From Sternotherus odoratus (taxonomy: Eukaryota > Chordata > Testudines > Kinosternidae): a stretch of DNA of 64,000 nucleotides. The notes under the pieces are model-generated. The model was not told where the DNA came from. It ran no database searches and worked only from the letters and a program-made list of their open reading frames with translations. The position numbers were made by a program, and so were the translations under genes. The DNA lies in NCBI GenBank assembly GCA_032164245.1, contig JAVMKO010000007.1, positions 5,046,371-5,110,370 on the forward strand. The letters run 5' to 3'. Positions 1-11,000 of this stretch are shown here, one piece after another (position 1 is the stretch's first letter; every line of letters starts with the position of its first letter).

Positions 1-400
1 TTTGTATATGGTAACAAATCCCTTATCACTACTGGAAATACCTCGCCTGATGCATCCTAGGATTGCATTAGCCTTTTTCACAGCCACATCACACTGGCAA
101 CTCAGTCATCAAAACACCCAGGTCTTTCCTCTCCTCCTATGTTCTTTCCAATTGATAAGTACCTAGCTTATAGCAAAAGTTCCTTCTTAGCCACTCCCTA
201 AGAGCATGATCTTACATTTTGTACTATTAAATTTAAATTTTCTATTTTTATTATTCCAGTTTCCAAGTTCATCCAAATCTTCTGGCAGGATATTCCAGTC
301 CTCCTCTGTATTGGCAATACCCCCCAACTTAGTGTCATTGGCAAATTTTCTACTCTTTTTGCAGATGTGATAGTAACAAGAAAGGCTATCGTTTGGCACA
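1..400 (-). mobile_element. CR1 LINE fragment (reverse transcriptase palm and 3' part)
   Basis: The minus-strand reading contains KFANDTKLGGIANTEEDWNI followed by KCKIMLLG, the RT block normally starting F-A-D-D. The second catalytic Asp position is changed to Asn, so the copy is dead. The leftmost 180 bases resemble the antisense of CR1 sequence downstream of this block. The fragment runs off the left edge. Confidence 0.75.
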
Positions 401-1800
401 GACCAGATAGAGAACAGGTTGCCTGGGGCTCAGAGGCCCCATAAAGGCACTTACTACAGTATTAAGGTCTTACAAGAGAAATGGCTCTTTCACAGGCAGG
501 TAGAGACGAATGACTCCTCTCAGATACCGGCGTTTGAGAAAGTTGAGTTGCCGTGCACTGGAGGATGAAACATTGAGATCATGGCTAAGCAGACCCTCAA
601 CAAGATAAGACACAGTCCAGAGGACTACAGGTGTAGCAGATACTCCAAAATTTCCTGAATGCCAGCTAGCATCCGTTGAACCTAAACCATTTCTGAGGGA
701 GATGTTGCTGCTGTCACCGTTGCCCTCAAAATGACCCCTCTATCACCAGGGTAAAAACCTCAGTGAACACAATGGCCATTTACGGACATGCTTAATGATT
801 TAAGATATCTAACTTCAGACATCCATGCTTGAAAATTCTCGTTTTGATCTCTGCTGAAATTTAGTGCATTTTGCCTGAACTACATAATGCAATTAGATGC
901 AACATGTTTCTGGGGAAAGAACCTGAAAAATGCCTTTCTATGTGTTTCTTATTACAACAGTCACTTTTCATTATGTTTCTAGTCTCTTGCTGTTCCAGTG
1001 AAGACAGAATACATTTGTTTACCAGCTTTGACCTCTTCTTACCAATGTAAATACAAGTAGAATGAAAGGAATGATAAATGAGTTCATGATTTTTACTTTA
1101 TGCGAGCAAAGCCTTTTCCACTTGTTTACTTTCAATTTGCCAATGTGCTATACATATTAATACAATGTTACACATAATACACTCCCACAGTACATTGGGT
1201 TTTTTTTGGTTACAGATTAATATATTTTTGAAAGACACCCTGTAGGGTATATATAGTAAGCTTTGCAGCTTGTAATTATGTGTAACTTGTTTTGCTAAGA
1301 GCTAGTCCAGCAGTATATTTACAGTGAAATGCCCTCCTTGCTCCCTGGGGCCATCACGATAGTGCTCTATAGGCCATGCACTTTACTGACAGAGAAGGCA
1401 AAACCTTTCCTGGGTCTCTCAAGGCCCTCTTTGGCTGAGGAACAAGAAAGGTAAAAGATACATGGGAGAGAAGCTTGTGACATAAAAACCAAGAAAATCA
1501 GAAAAAGGGGCGAGGGCAGATGGTAAACTACAACTATTCAGCACACAAAACTATTTTAATGCATTAAGATTGAGAATTTGTAACTGTATTTTTATCACTC
1601 TTTATATGACATTGCATATGCCTAATGTTTTTGTAATGCAGTCAACATAGCTCTGGAGTTCCAAAAGGTTTGCACTGAATTCCCGCAAGAAAGGAAAAAA
1701 GGTCAAAATACTATCTCTGTTACATTAAGATATAATCCATTCATCCTTTGTATGGACCCAAAGGTACAGTAGTACATACATACCAAAAACTAATTTATTA
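400..1800. other. Sequence between two collinear CR1 fragments; one unassigned minus-strand open frame
   Basis: No PIGG exon was found here. On the minus strand, about 470-735 reads open for nearly 90 codons, including NGLGSTDASWHSGNFGVSAT and FLKRRYLRGVIRLYLPVKEP. A weak AG lies before it and GTAAGA near its end (472). I do not recognise this protein. It may be transposon-derived. The rest (800-1800) is AT-rich and shows no clear feature. Confidence 0.35.
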
Positions 1801-4205
1801 AAAGACTAGACCCACCCGACATGAATGAAGTGTAAGTGTTTACCTCTCTCCACTCTGAGAGCTAACCATTTATACTACCGTTTTTTCCCTATCTTTTAAC
1901 CAGTTACCAAACCATGAAAGCACCTTCCCTCTTATCTTGTGGCAGCTTACCTTGTGTAAGAGCCTTTGGTCAGGGACCTTGTCAATAGCTTTCTGAAAAT
2001 CTAAGTACTCTATATCCACTGGATCCCTTTGGTCCACATGCTTGCTGACCCCCTTGAAGAATTCTAGTAGATTGGTGAGGCATGATTTCCCTTTACTAAA
2101 ACCATGTCGACTCTTCCTCAACAAATTATGTTCATCTGTGTGTTTGACAATATTGTTCTGTATTATAGTTTCAACCAGTTTGCCCGGTACTGAAGTCAGG
2201 CTTACAGGCTTGCAATTTCTGGGATCAGCTCTGGAGCCCTTTTAAAAAACTGAGGTCACATGCACTATCCTCCAGTCATCTGGTACAGAAGCTGATTTAA
2301 ATGGTATGTTACAGACTACAGTTAGTAGTTCTGCAATTTCACATTTGAGTTCCTTCAGCACTCTTGGGTGAACGCCATCTGATCCTGGTGATTATTGATG
2401 TTTAATTTAGCAATTTGTTCCAAAACCTCCTGTATAATGATACCTCAATCTAGGGCAGTTCCTCGGATCTGTCACCTAAAAAGAATGGCTCGGGTTTGGG
2501 AATCTCCCCCTCATCCTCAGCCGTGAAGACTGACTAAAACAATTCATTTAGTTTCTCCGCAGTGGCCTTATCGTCCTTGAGTGCTCCTTTGGCACCTCGA
2601 TCGTCCAGTGGCCCCTCTGGCTGTTTAGCAGGCTTCCTGCTTCTGATGTACTTAACTGTTTTTTTGCTATTTCTTTTTGAGTCTTTGTTCCTCATATTCT
2701 TTTTTGGCCTTCCCAGTTGTATTTTTACACTTCATTTGCCAGTGCTTATGCTTCTTTCTATTTTTCTCACCAGGATTTAACTTCCACTTTTTAAAGGATG
2801 CCTTTTTGCCTCTCACTACTTCTTTTACTTTGTTGTTTAGCCATGGCGGCTCTTTTTTGATTCTCTTACTATGTTTTTTAATTTGGGGTATACATTTAAG
2901 TTGAGCCTCTATTATGGTGTCATTAAAAAGTTTCCAGGCAGTTTGCAGAGATTTCACTTTTGGCACTTACCCTTTAATTTTTGTTTAATCTCCTCATTTT
3001 TGTTTAATTCCCCTTTCTGAAATTAAATGCTACAGTGTATGGCTGTTGTGGTGTTTTTCCTGACACAGGGATATTAAATTTAATTATATTGTGGTCACTA
3101 TTATCAAGCGGTCCAGCTATATTCACTTCTTGGACCAGATCCTGTGCTCCACTTAGGACTAAATCAAGAACTGCCTCTTCCCTTCTGAGTTCCCGGACAA
3201 GCTGCTCCAAGAAGCAGTCACTTATGGTGTCAAGAAACTTTCATCTCTGCATCCCATCCTGAGGTGACATGTACCCAGTCAATGTGGGAATAGTTGAAAT
3301 CCCCTTCTATAATGGATTTTTTGTTTTTGTTGTCTCTCTAATCTCCCTGAGCATTTCACAGTCACTCTCACCATCCTTGTCAGGTGGTCGGTAATATATC
3401 CCTACCACTATATTATTATTATTAGAGTATGGAATTTCTATCCATAGAGATCCTATGGGACAGTTTGATTCATTTACAATTTTTACTTCATTTGATTCTA
3501 TGCTTTCTTTCACTTATAATTCCACTCCCCCACCAGCATGACCTGTTCTTTCCTTCTGATATATTTTGTACCCTGGTATTACTGTATTCCATTGATTATC
3601 CTCATTCCACCAAGTTTCTGTGATGCCTATTATCTCAATATCCTCAATTAATACGAGGCACTCTAGTTCACCCATTTTATTATTTAGACTTCTAGCATTG
3701 GTATGTAAACACGTTAAAAACGTGTCTCCTTTTGGCTGTCTGCCATTACATGATGTAATTGAATGGGACTCTTATTTGACTGTTTCTGATCAGACCCTGC
3801 CTGTATTTTATCATTTTCCATCTTCTTGACCTCACTAGGACATAAAGATTCTCTATTAATAGATCCTCCCCTAAGGGATGTCCGAACCATGTGCTCCTCC
3901 ATTTAATGTTAAGTGCCAGCAATCTGGTCCCATTTTGGTTTAGGTGGAACCTTCCTGTATAGGCTCCCCGTTTCCCAAATGTTTCCCCAGTTCCTAATAA
4001 ATCTAAACCCCTCCTCCCTCCACCTTCCACACATTGAGACCCTGCAGTTCTGCCTGCCTACCTGGCCCTGCACATGGAACTGGGAGCATCTCAGAGAATG
4101 CTATCATGAAGGTCCTGGACTTCAATCTCTTACCTAGTAGCCTAAATTTGGCCTCCAGGACCTCTCTCCCATCCCTATGTCACTGGTACCTACATGTACC
4201 ACTTT
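1800..4205 (-). mobile_element. CR1 LINE fragment (endonuclease and first half of RT)
   Basis: Read on the minus strand in order from 4200 to 1800: a pre-endonuclease part (near 4030-3750); the endonuclease with VVGIYYRPPDKDGE (about 3420) and its C-terminal half (3210-3004); a basic linker with PPWLNNKVKEVVRGKK (2966-2667); and RT block HGFSKGKSCLTNLLEF with DFQKAIDKV and NWLKDREK (2124-1870). Beyond a stop the similarity continues as SEWRE to about 1800. Several frameshifts and stops are present, so this is a dead copy. Confidence 0.88.
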
Positions 4206-4609
4206 ACTAGCTTAGTTAAGTTAGGAGTTACGCAATGAACATTCTGCTTTAAATAATATACATTAATTCTATTACAGGAGTCTCTATATACTGTGCCAGC
4301 CACTGTTGACTCAGTTATTGAAGAACATTAAACCGCTGATGATAAACATGCTTTCAAGTTTGCAAGACTTAGATTATAAATCTTGATTGCTGCTAAGGAC
4401 AATAGCCTAGTGGTGGTAAATACATTACACAGGACAACTACTCCAACAAGAATAGTGAAAAACCCCCGCAGCACTTAATACTCACTTCCTTCAACTATTT
4501 ACAGTATTTTCTATTTACAGAATATTAAATCATTATCCCCTTAGCTAAACACAAAGTAAAACATGACATTTTAAGTAAGTAGTAACCATTCTCCAACTCA
4601 GATACCCAC
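4205..4609. other. PIGG: PIGG intron 9, 5' end; no feature seen
   Basis: AT-rich sequence between the exon 9 donor and the CR1 fragment. The next PIGG exon (expected to begin with a phase-2 codon and encode the following membrane helices) was looked for here and down to position 1 and not found. Confidence 0.6.
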
Positions 4610-5064
4610 CTTGTCAACCAATGTCCAAAGTCGGGTCGATGAGCCCACTGAACACCGGTCTGATTTAATGAACGAAGTAACCGACAGCAAATAAGGATGA
4701 TCCATGGACTTGCTAAACCCATCCACTTTTCTGAGCCTTTTAGAAATTCACCTGAAGAGGTGACTTTGCCCAATTTTGAGTTACATGGTGGTATATCAAC
4801 ATTCCTGCACTGGGCAGTCTCCTCGATATCGTCAATATTTTGTTTCACAGCACTGCTAAGCTGAAGATCACATTCTTTCACAAGAAAATAGTGTCTACAT
4901 ATTACCTGGCACAGTGCCAAGCAAAGAGTATTGATGAGAAAATACCAGGTTTGGTGCTCCTCTTCTATAAAGCTGCTTGCTCCCAGGCTCGCAGCATGGC
5001 CAACAGTTCCTGCCAAAATGAGTACATCTAGTTCTGACCAGCTGGAATTGGAGACAGCTGGGTT
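4610..5064 (-). CDS. PIGG: PIGG exon 9 (large membrane/loop exon)
   Basis: 455 nt, phase 0 start and phase 2 end; acceptor TTCACAG. It encodes NPAVSNSSWSELDVLILAGT, GHAASLGASSFIEEEHQTWY and FLINTLCLALCQ, a variable hydrophilic loop, then EKWMGLASPWIILICCRLLR and SLNQTGVQWAHRPDFGHWLT. The first and last blocks are highly conserved in PIGG; the loop varies as in other species. Two donors are possible at the end: GTGGGT at 4609 (chosen; phase 2 gives a Ser/Arg codon as in human HWLTS) or GTATCT three bases later. This is the last PIGG exon in the window. Confidence 0.92.
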
Positions 5065-8000
5065 CTGTGAACAGAAAATGAGTCATTGGTGAAATAATCT
5101 GAAAAACATATCATTACTTCAGTGTGTGTTTAAAATGTGCTTACAGTTACTTGTTCAGTGACAACAAATCCTGAGCAAAAAGACAAATTATGTAGTTTTT
5201 CTCAATGACATTCCCTGCACTTTCACTCTTAAATAAGGTTAATTTTAGTGCAATCCACTGAGTTAGCATCCTAACACATTTAATTATACTATTTTAAATC
5301 ATTGTACATCGCCTCAAGGTAACGACCATCTCTCTGAATAATCACCAACACACACTTCAGCTGCAGGTTCGCTACAATCTTGTGACAGAAGGCGTGGAGC
5401 AGCTCTTTCTTGTGGCACATCAATAGATCTAAAAATAGAACTCTTGCGGTAATCAAAAAACTAGGTAGAGATACCACTAACAAGCACCGCTCTAGATCTC
5501 TATCCATTCTTGGCTTGATAAAGTGAGAAAATCATCTCAAATTACCAGGAGCTATTGCAGATATCTTGCTGCCTATTGTTACCTTGCAAACTGAACGGTG
5601 AATTTATTTCATGATAAAGGGTCTGGTAAAGAGTGGGTGTTTAAAAATGTATTTCACATGTTATATACGGCTACCACAACAAAACACTTGGCCTGATTTC
5701 TTCATTATTTCAATTTTCTGCTCGCTGCAGCTACACAGAACCGTCCTCAGTGCCCACGGCTGGGAAGAGAGGGCTATATACTCGAGAAGCATGCCAATGA
5801 GCACTCTGGGAGAAGTGCTGCCTGAACAATTCTTTTCATTTTAAGTAATTTTCTCGGTTGGGAAATACACTAAAGAAACAACATATCATGAATAAGAACT
5901 ATTCACACTTTAAAGAACAGTAAAGAGACCATTTTAAAGATAAATCCCAAACATGTTAAGTTATTTATATTTAAAAACAAAGTTCTCTGACTGCATATTC
6001 TGTAGATTCATTTTCTTAGCTATGTGCGCCTCCACTTGACCTTGTGAGCAGACTTTTAAAAAGCACTGAATACCGAGGAACCTTATAGAGACTAATCAAA
6101 TGTACTCTCCCCAAAATTGTGTAGAGAGCACCATGATTTCTAAGATTTAACTTTTTTTTTTTTTTTAAAGACCTCTCTCCCTTACAACAGACAACTAAGG
6201 AAAATAAAGTGATATTATATTAAACATAAAATCATGAAGTCTGAAGACCACTCGTGTAGTTCACTTAAGAATGGATTTAATTTCCTAAGCAACAGGCCAC
6301 AGCTGTGAGGGTAGGAGAAAGGCAGAATGCAAGCAAAGCACACACTACAGCTTGCTGTGCTATTTGACATGGTTTAAATTAATGTAATGGTCAAGTCACT
6401 GTATCTCAGGAGAGTGACTAGCTGCTGTGGCCCAGGATGTAATATTTTGTTGCACAGAGTACCTTGCTAAAAGCACTGGCTGTGATGTGTGGAAAACCAG
6501 ACACCCTGTGAAGACAGTTACATGTCAGCCTAGCGAAGCAATCAAGTTTTTCTACTCTAAGCAGCTGTTATTAAATTTAAAAAGTGTTCGCCCAGGAACA
6601 AGCACCTCCAACAGTTAATTTGACAGTTCTAATTGCATGGAAGAGACTTGGTTCAGCCCTGAGATGCTTACGAGCAAACTAGTTTGTGCTCAGCACATTT
6701 GGTTATGCGTGGTCAGTGGTTTCACCTTAAATAGCTTGTCCTAGTAACCACTGCAGAGTAATCTCTATCCGAACAATTTTTTTCCTGTACTTACAAAGTA
6801 TCTTCATTATCTCAGCTACTGCTGTGTGGTAACTGTTGGACATAGTTATTGGTTATGTGCCATTAAGTACTGACCACAGAAGTAGATCACGTATATCAGA
6901 TTTTTGTTTTCCAATGCAAACTCCAAAATGTTGGCTTACTTTATAAGATTTGCTAACAAGTTATACATTTTAACCCAAAAATTAAACCTATATATAATCA
7001 GGTAGCATGCAATAAACAAGTTTAGCCTCGGTAGCTAATTAAGACTAATCTGGAGTTTTGGTCTGTGGGAACCAAGCTGTGAGAAGTCTAAATGTAGTCG
7101 GCGCTATTCACCACCTGGAGTTCGTGAGCTGAGTAAACAGGGCAGGTGGTGTACCTGAAGTACATATTAGATATTATTAATTCATACTAACAGCATGGAC
7201 TGTGTGTATGTATGGTTGGGGGTAAAGGAGCACATTAAACCAAAACCTCTGCATTCCCAAATTCAAATTACAGAATGTGAGGATACAGAATTGAAATGCC
7301 AGCTGAACTAGAGTTTCTAGCTGAAATACATCCCAACTCAGAGGTAACAAAGTCCTGTGGCACCTTAAAGACTAACTATAAAGTTTTGAAGCATGAGCTT
7401 TCGTGGGCTAATACCCACTTCATGGGATGCAGGCAGTGGAAGTGTTCAGAGGCAGGTATAGAAAAGTAGCCAAGAACCAGGTGGGAGGTGAAAAGGTTAG
7501 TCCAATTAAGCTGAACCAGCTTGTTATCTCCGATCAGGGAGTGTGGATTATTCTTCTAGCATTTGAACTGCAGAACTTCAATTCATTTGCAAATTCAACA
7601 CACACAATCTCGGATTGAACAAAGATCTACAATGGCTGGCTCATTACAGACATTGTTTCTCCTCTCTCCATGTTCACTCACCCCATTCAAATGCTAGAAT
7701 AATCCACACTCCCTGATCGGAGATAACAAGCTGGTTCAGCTTAATTGGACTAACCTTTTCACCTCCCACCTGGTTCTTGGCTACTTTTCTATACCTGCCT
7801 CTGAACACTTCCACTGCCTGCATCCGACGAAGTGGGTATTAGCCCACGAAAGCTCATACTTCAAAACTTTATAGTCTTTAAGGTGCCACAGGACTTTGTT
7901 ACCTCTGCTATTCCAGACTAACACGGCTACCTCCCTAATCCCAACTCAGTGACCTAAACTGATTATCATCTGATGCCTGTTTGGTGGATGAGGTCCCAGT

Positions 8001-11000
8001 ACTTACTCATTCCAGTGAACAGACTAGGTTACATCACAGCAACCACCAGCATTAACACTAACCTCTTGTTTAAACAGTCTCAGCAGAGAGACCCAAAGAG
8101 TGAAAATGCACTGAGACCAAAATGTGCATGACCACAGGAGATTTAAATCACAGCAACTCCAATGCATTCACCTCTGTACTCTAAATTCTGTATTTAAGGG
8201 ACTGGTGTTGCCAACCCGTGCCCCCAGAAGCTACAGGAATCTCAGATCCCTTCACCCTCCTATCAAACAATTTATGTGTCTTCTTTTAAAGATTTAACAC
8301 TTCCTCTTACAAATATATATATATCAGCACCAACCCAGGGGTCCTTGACACAACAGTAAGCTTCATAAATTGGAAGCAAATGAAATGCAAGTCACTGGGG
8401 AATCATGAAACAACTTTATGGGAGCGATCAAATTAAGGGGAAAGTTTCTGGTGTTTCTCCAAACCTGTGCCATTTCTATGTTCATGTCAATACAGTTTCA
8501 ATGCAGCAGCTTAGTGTGACAAAATACTCCTGTTGCAGAGTCAATTAGCAGAATTACCCTAAAAACCAAACAATCCCTCTGCACATCAGCAAGTCTCATG
8601 CATTCTCAAGGTCTAGGAAACAGTAAGAAAAATAGATTAATCAGGACTGATATTAATCCTGGTTGCATTGTTGTGGCTTTTCTGACTACAGGTGTGTCGC
8701 ATCTTATGCAAGGGTTACATTCCACAGTTACTGCATAAAACAGAAATCGTGTATAGTGAAACTCTCATTGAGTTCAATGGCGGGCGGAATCGCCCGCACT
8801 ACAGATGGAGTTTTTAAATTCTTGCTTTTCTTTTCTTCTTTCCCCTGTTTTTGTCGACTGCGTAGAGCCAAATTCATGCATATTAAATGTGCCTAAGATG
8901 CGACTCGCCTGTATTAATAAACATTACGGTAGTGCTTCAAGATGCCAATCAGGACTGGAGCCCCATTGTGTTGGGCACTATACAGATTTAGGTAAGACGA
9001 TCCTTGTTCTTGAAGGCTTACAACTTAGAAATCAAAATGGGGTAGAGGACAGGGACAGAATATATAAATAAATATGATGAATTGACTAAACATTGATATA
9101 TGTTTTGTTGTTTAAATGGCAGGAATGGTTAAACAGGAAACTAATGGAACTAACTGAGTACAACAGAAGTTCACCTATCTCATCAGGATCAGCAAACAGG
9201 GTTCTTTATGCATCACTGACAAATGGATCTGTCCCCTTATAGGCATTACCTCTTCACCTCCATAACAATAACCCTGTTTTCTCCTCTTGCTCCTGCAGAC
9301 AGTCCACCCTATATACACATACACCTCTACTGTTCCTGTGAGAGGGACGCATTCAGTGATCAACCTCACATTCCCTCACACAAAAAGCATGTACAAAATA
9401 AATCTGTGCCTCATTACTGTATGTCATCATTAAAGGTTAGCTATGACTTGACTCATGGAATATTAAATTTAGATTTGTGTGTCACTAGCTGACTTAGTGA
9501 GAACTGAAATGGATTTTGTAAAAGCATTGTGGGGTACCACGACTAGGACTCAATCCTTCAAGCTCTTGAGCCTCTTCAACCCCCATTGATTTTCTAGTCA
9601 TTGTTGGTACTCAACACCTTAAAGGACTGACACCCTCATTGTATCAAGTAAACCGTAAATGGAATCCTTAATTTATAAATATGGATTTTCTAAGCAGCAG
9701 GCTTGCAAAGCCAACCTAGTATCTGCAAGTCAAATTGGGTTCTTTCTAGTTTGTGTGTCACCACAAATAGTACACATTTTGCAGCCCAAATAAGTTCTCG
9801 TGCAACTGTCTTGCCATCATTGGATTAATCAATGTAACTAGGACACAATTAGACAATGGGAATGCACAGGGCCTTGCAATTGAAATTAACATTTCTGTTA
9901 ACATGTCGGGCAGAAAAACACAGTTCGCTCACAAAGCTGTGCAGCAGCTCCTGGAGGGCTGATAGTACAATAAAGTGTTATTTTTTTTACTAAAGTAAAT
10001 ATCAGTGACTAAATGCTTAAGTAATTTTTATATAGTCACTTTTCAGACTAGAAATTACAGGTTTGGGGGATGTTGGTAAAGAGTCTAAGATTCCTGAAGT
10101 CGTTTTCCTGGATTCTGCTCTTTTGGACACAAAGTGAGCTAATATTGATTTCCAACTGTGCTACCTTCCATACGACAGAACAGCATTGATTACAACAGTT
10201 CCCAGTAAGGTTTTTCTGGAAAGTTGGGACAACATTTCAAAGCTACCAAATCACTGCACCATCTCATTCATACCACACCTTTTAAAAAAAAAAAAGGAGT
10301 ATGAAAGAAAAAGTCTTAATGTGAACTGCAGTTTGGTGCTTTGGTGGTTAAAAAGGAGATTAAAAATACCATATGGGGGAAACCAATAAAAATTAAGCAG
10401 AAGGCAAAAATTCAATGAAACAATTTATTTGAATTGTAGTTTATTAATGGGAGTAATACTCCAGAGCTGTTGCATTCTGAGCACTTTCAAAATGTCCCTT
10501 ACTTAGACTGGCCCCAATTTTTAAGAGAAATGCAAAATATGACTACAAACAGTAACACTACGCATTACGCTTCAAGACAATCCAGTAACTTTGCATTGAG
10601 GCACTACACAAATAAGTTAACGTTTTGAAGATTTGCTAGGATTTATAAAGTGCTGCAGCATTATTTAAAGCCTTTAATGTCACTGAGGGAGGGAGTGATT
10701 GTGAAAAGATGTAGTAATCACAAGTTATTTATAGCATCCAGGAAGCAGATGTTAACACTGCCTAGAGCATTATGGTCTCCAGAAAATTCATGAACCTGAT
10801 AATCAGCTCCTACATTCAAGCGCAGGATAAAAGCCTCATCTCTGTACTTCAGAGATTTTCTTCAGAGATATGAACTAAAATGCTTTATTTAAAAATATAC
10901 ATTACAGACCTGAAGCCATTACCAGATGATCTTGAATACATTTTTGAAGTATATATTTGTATTGTAAAGCATAAATTTGGAAGAGGGATTTATTCAATCT

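Noticed and set aside
4600..4612. Alternative exon 9 donor GTATCT three bases downstream of the chosen one
   Set aside because: GTGGGT gives phase 2 and a better match to the human HWLTS boundary; the alternative was kept only as a note.
7427..7618. 63-codon open frame
   Set aside because: Lies in the arm of a foldback repeat whose inverted copy is non-coding.
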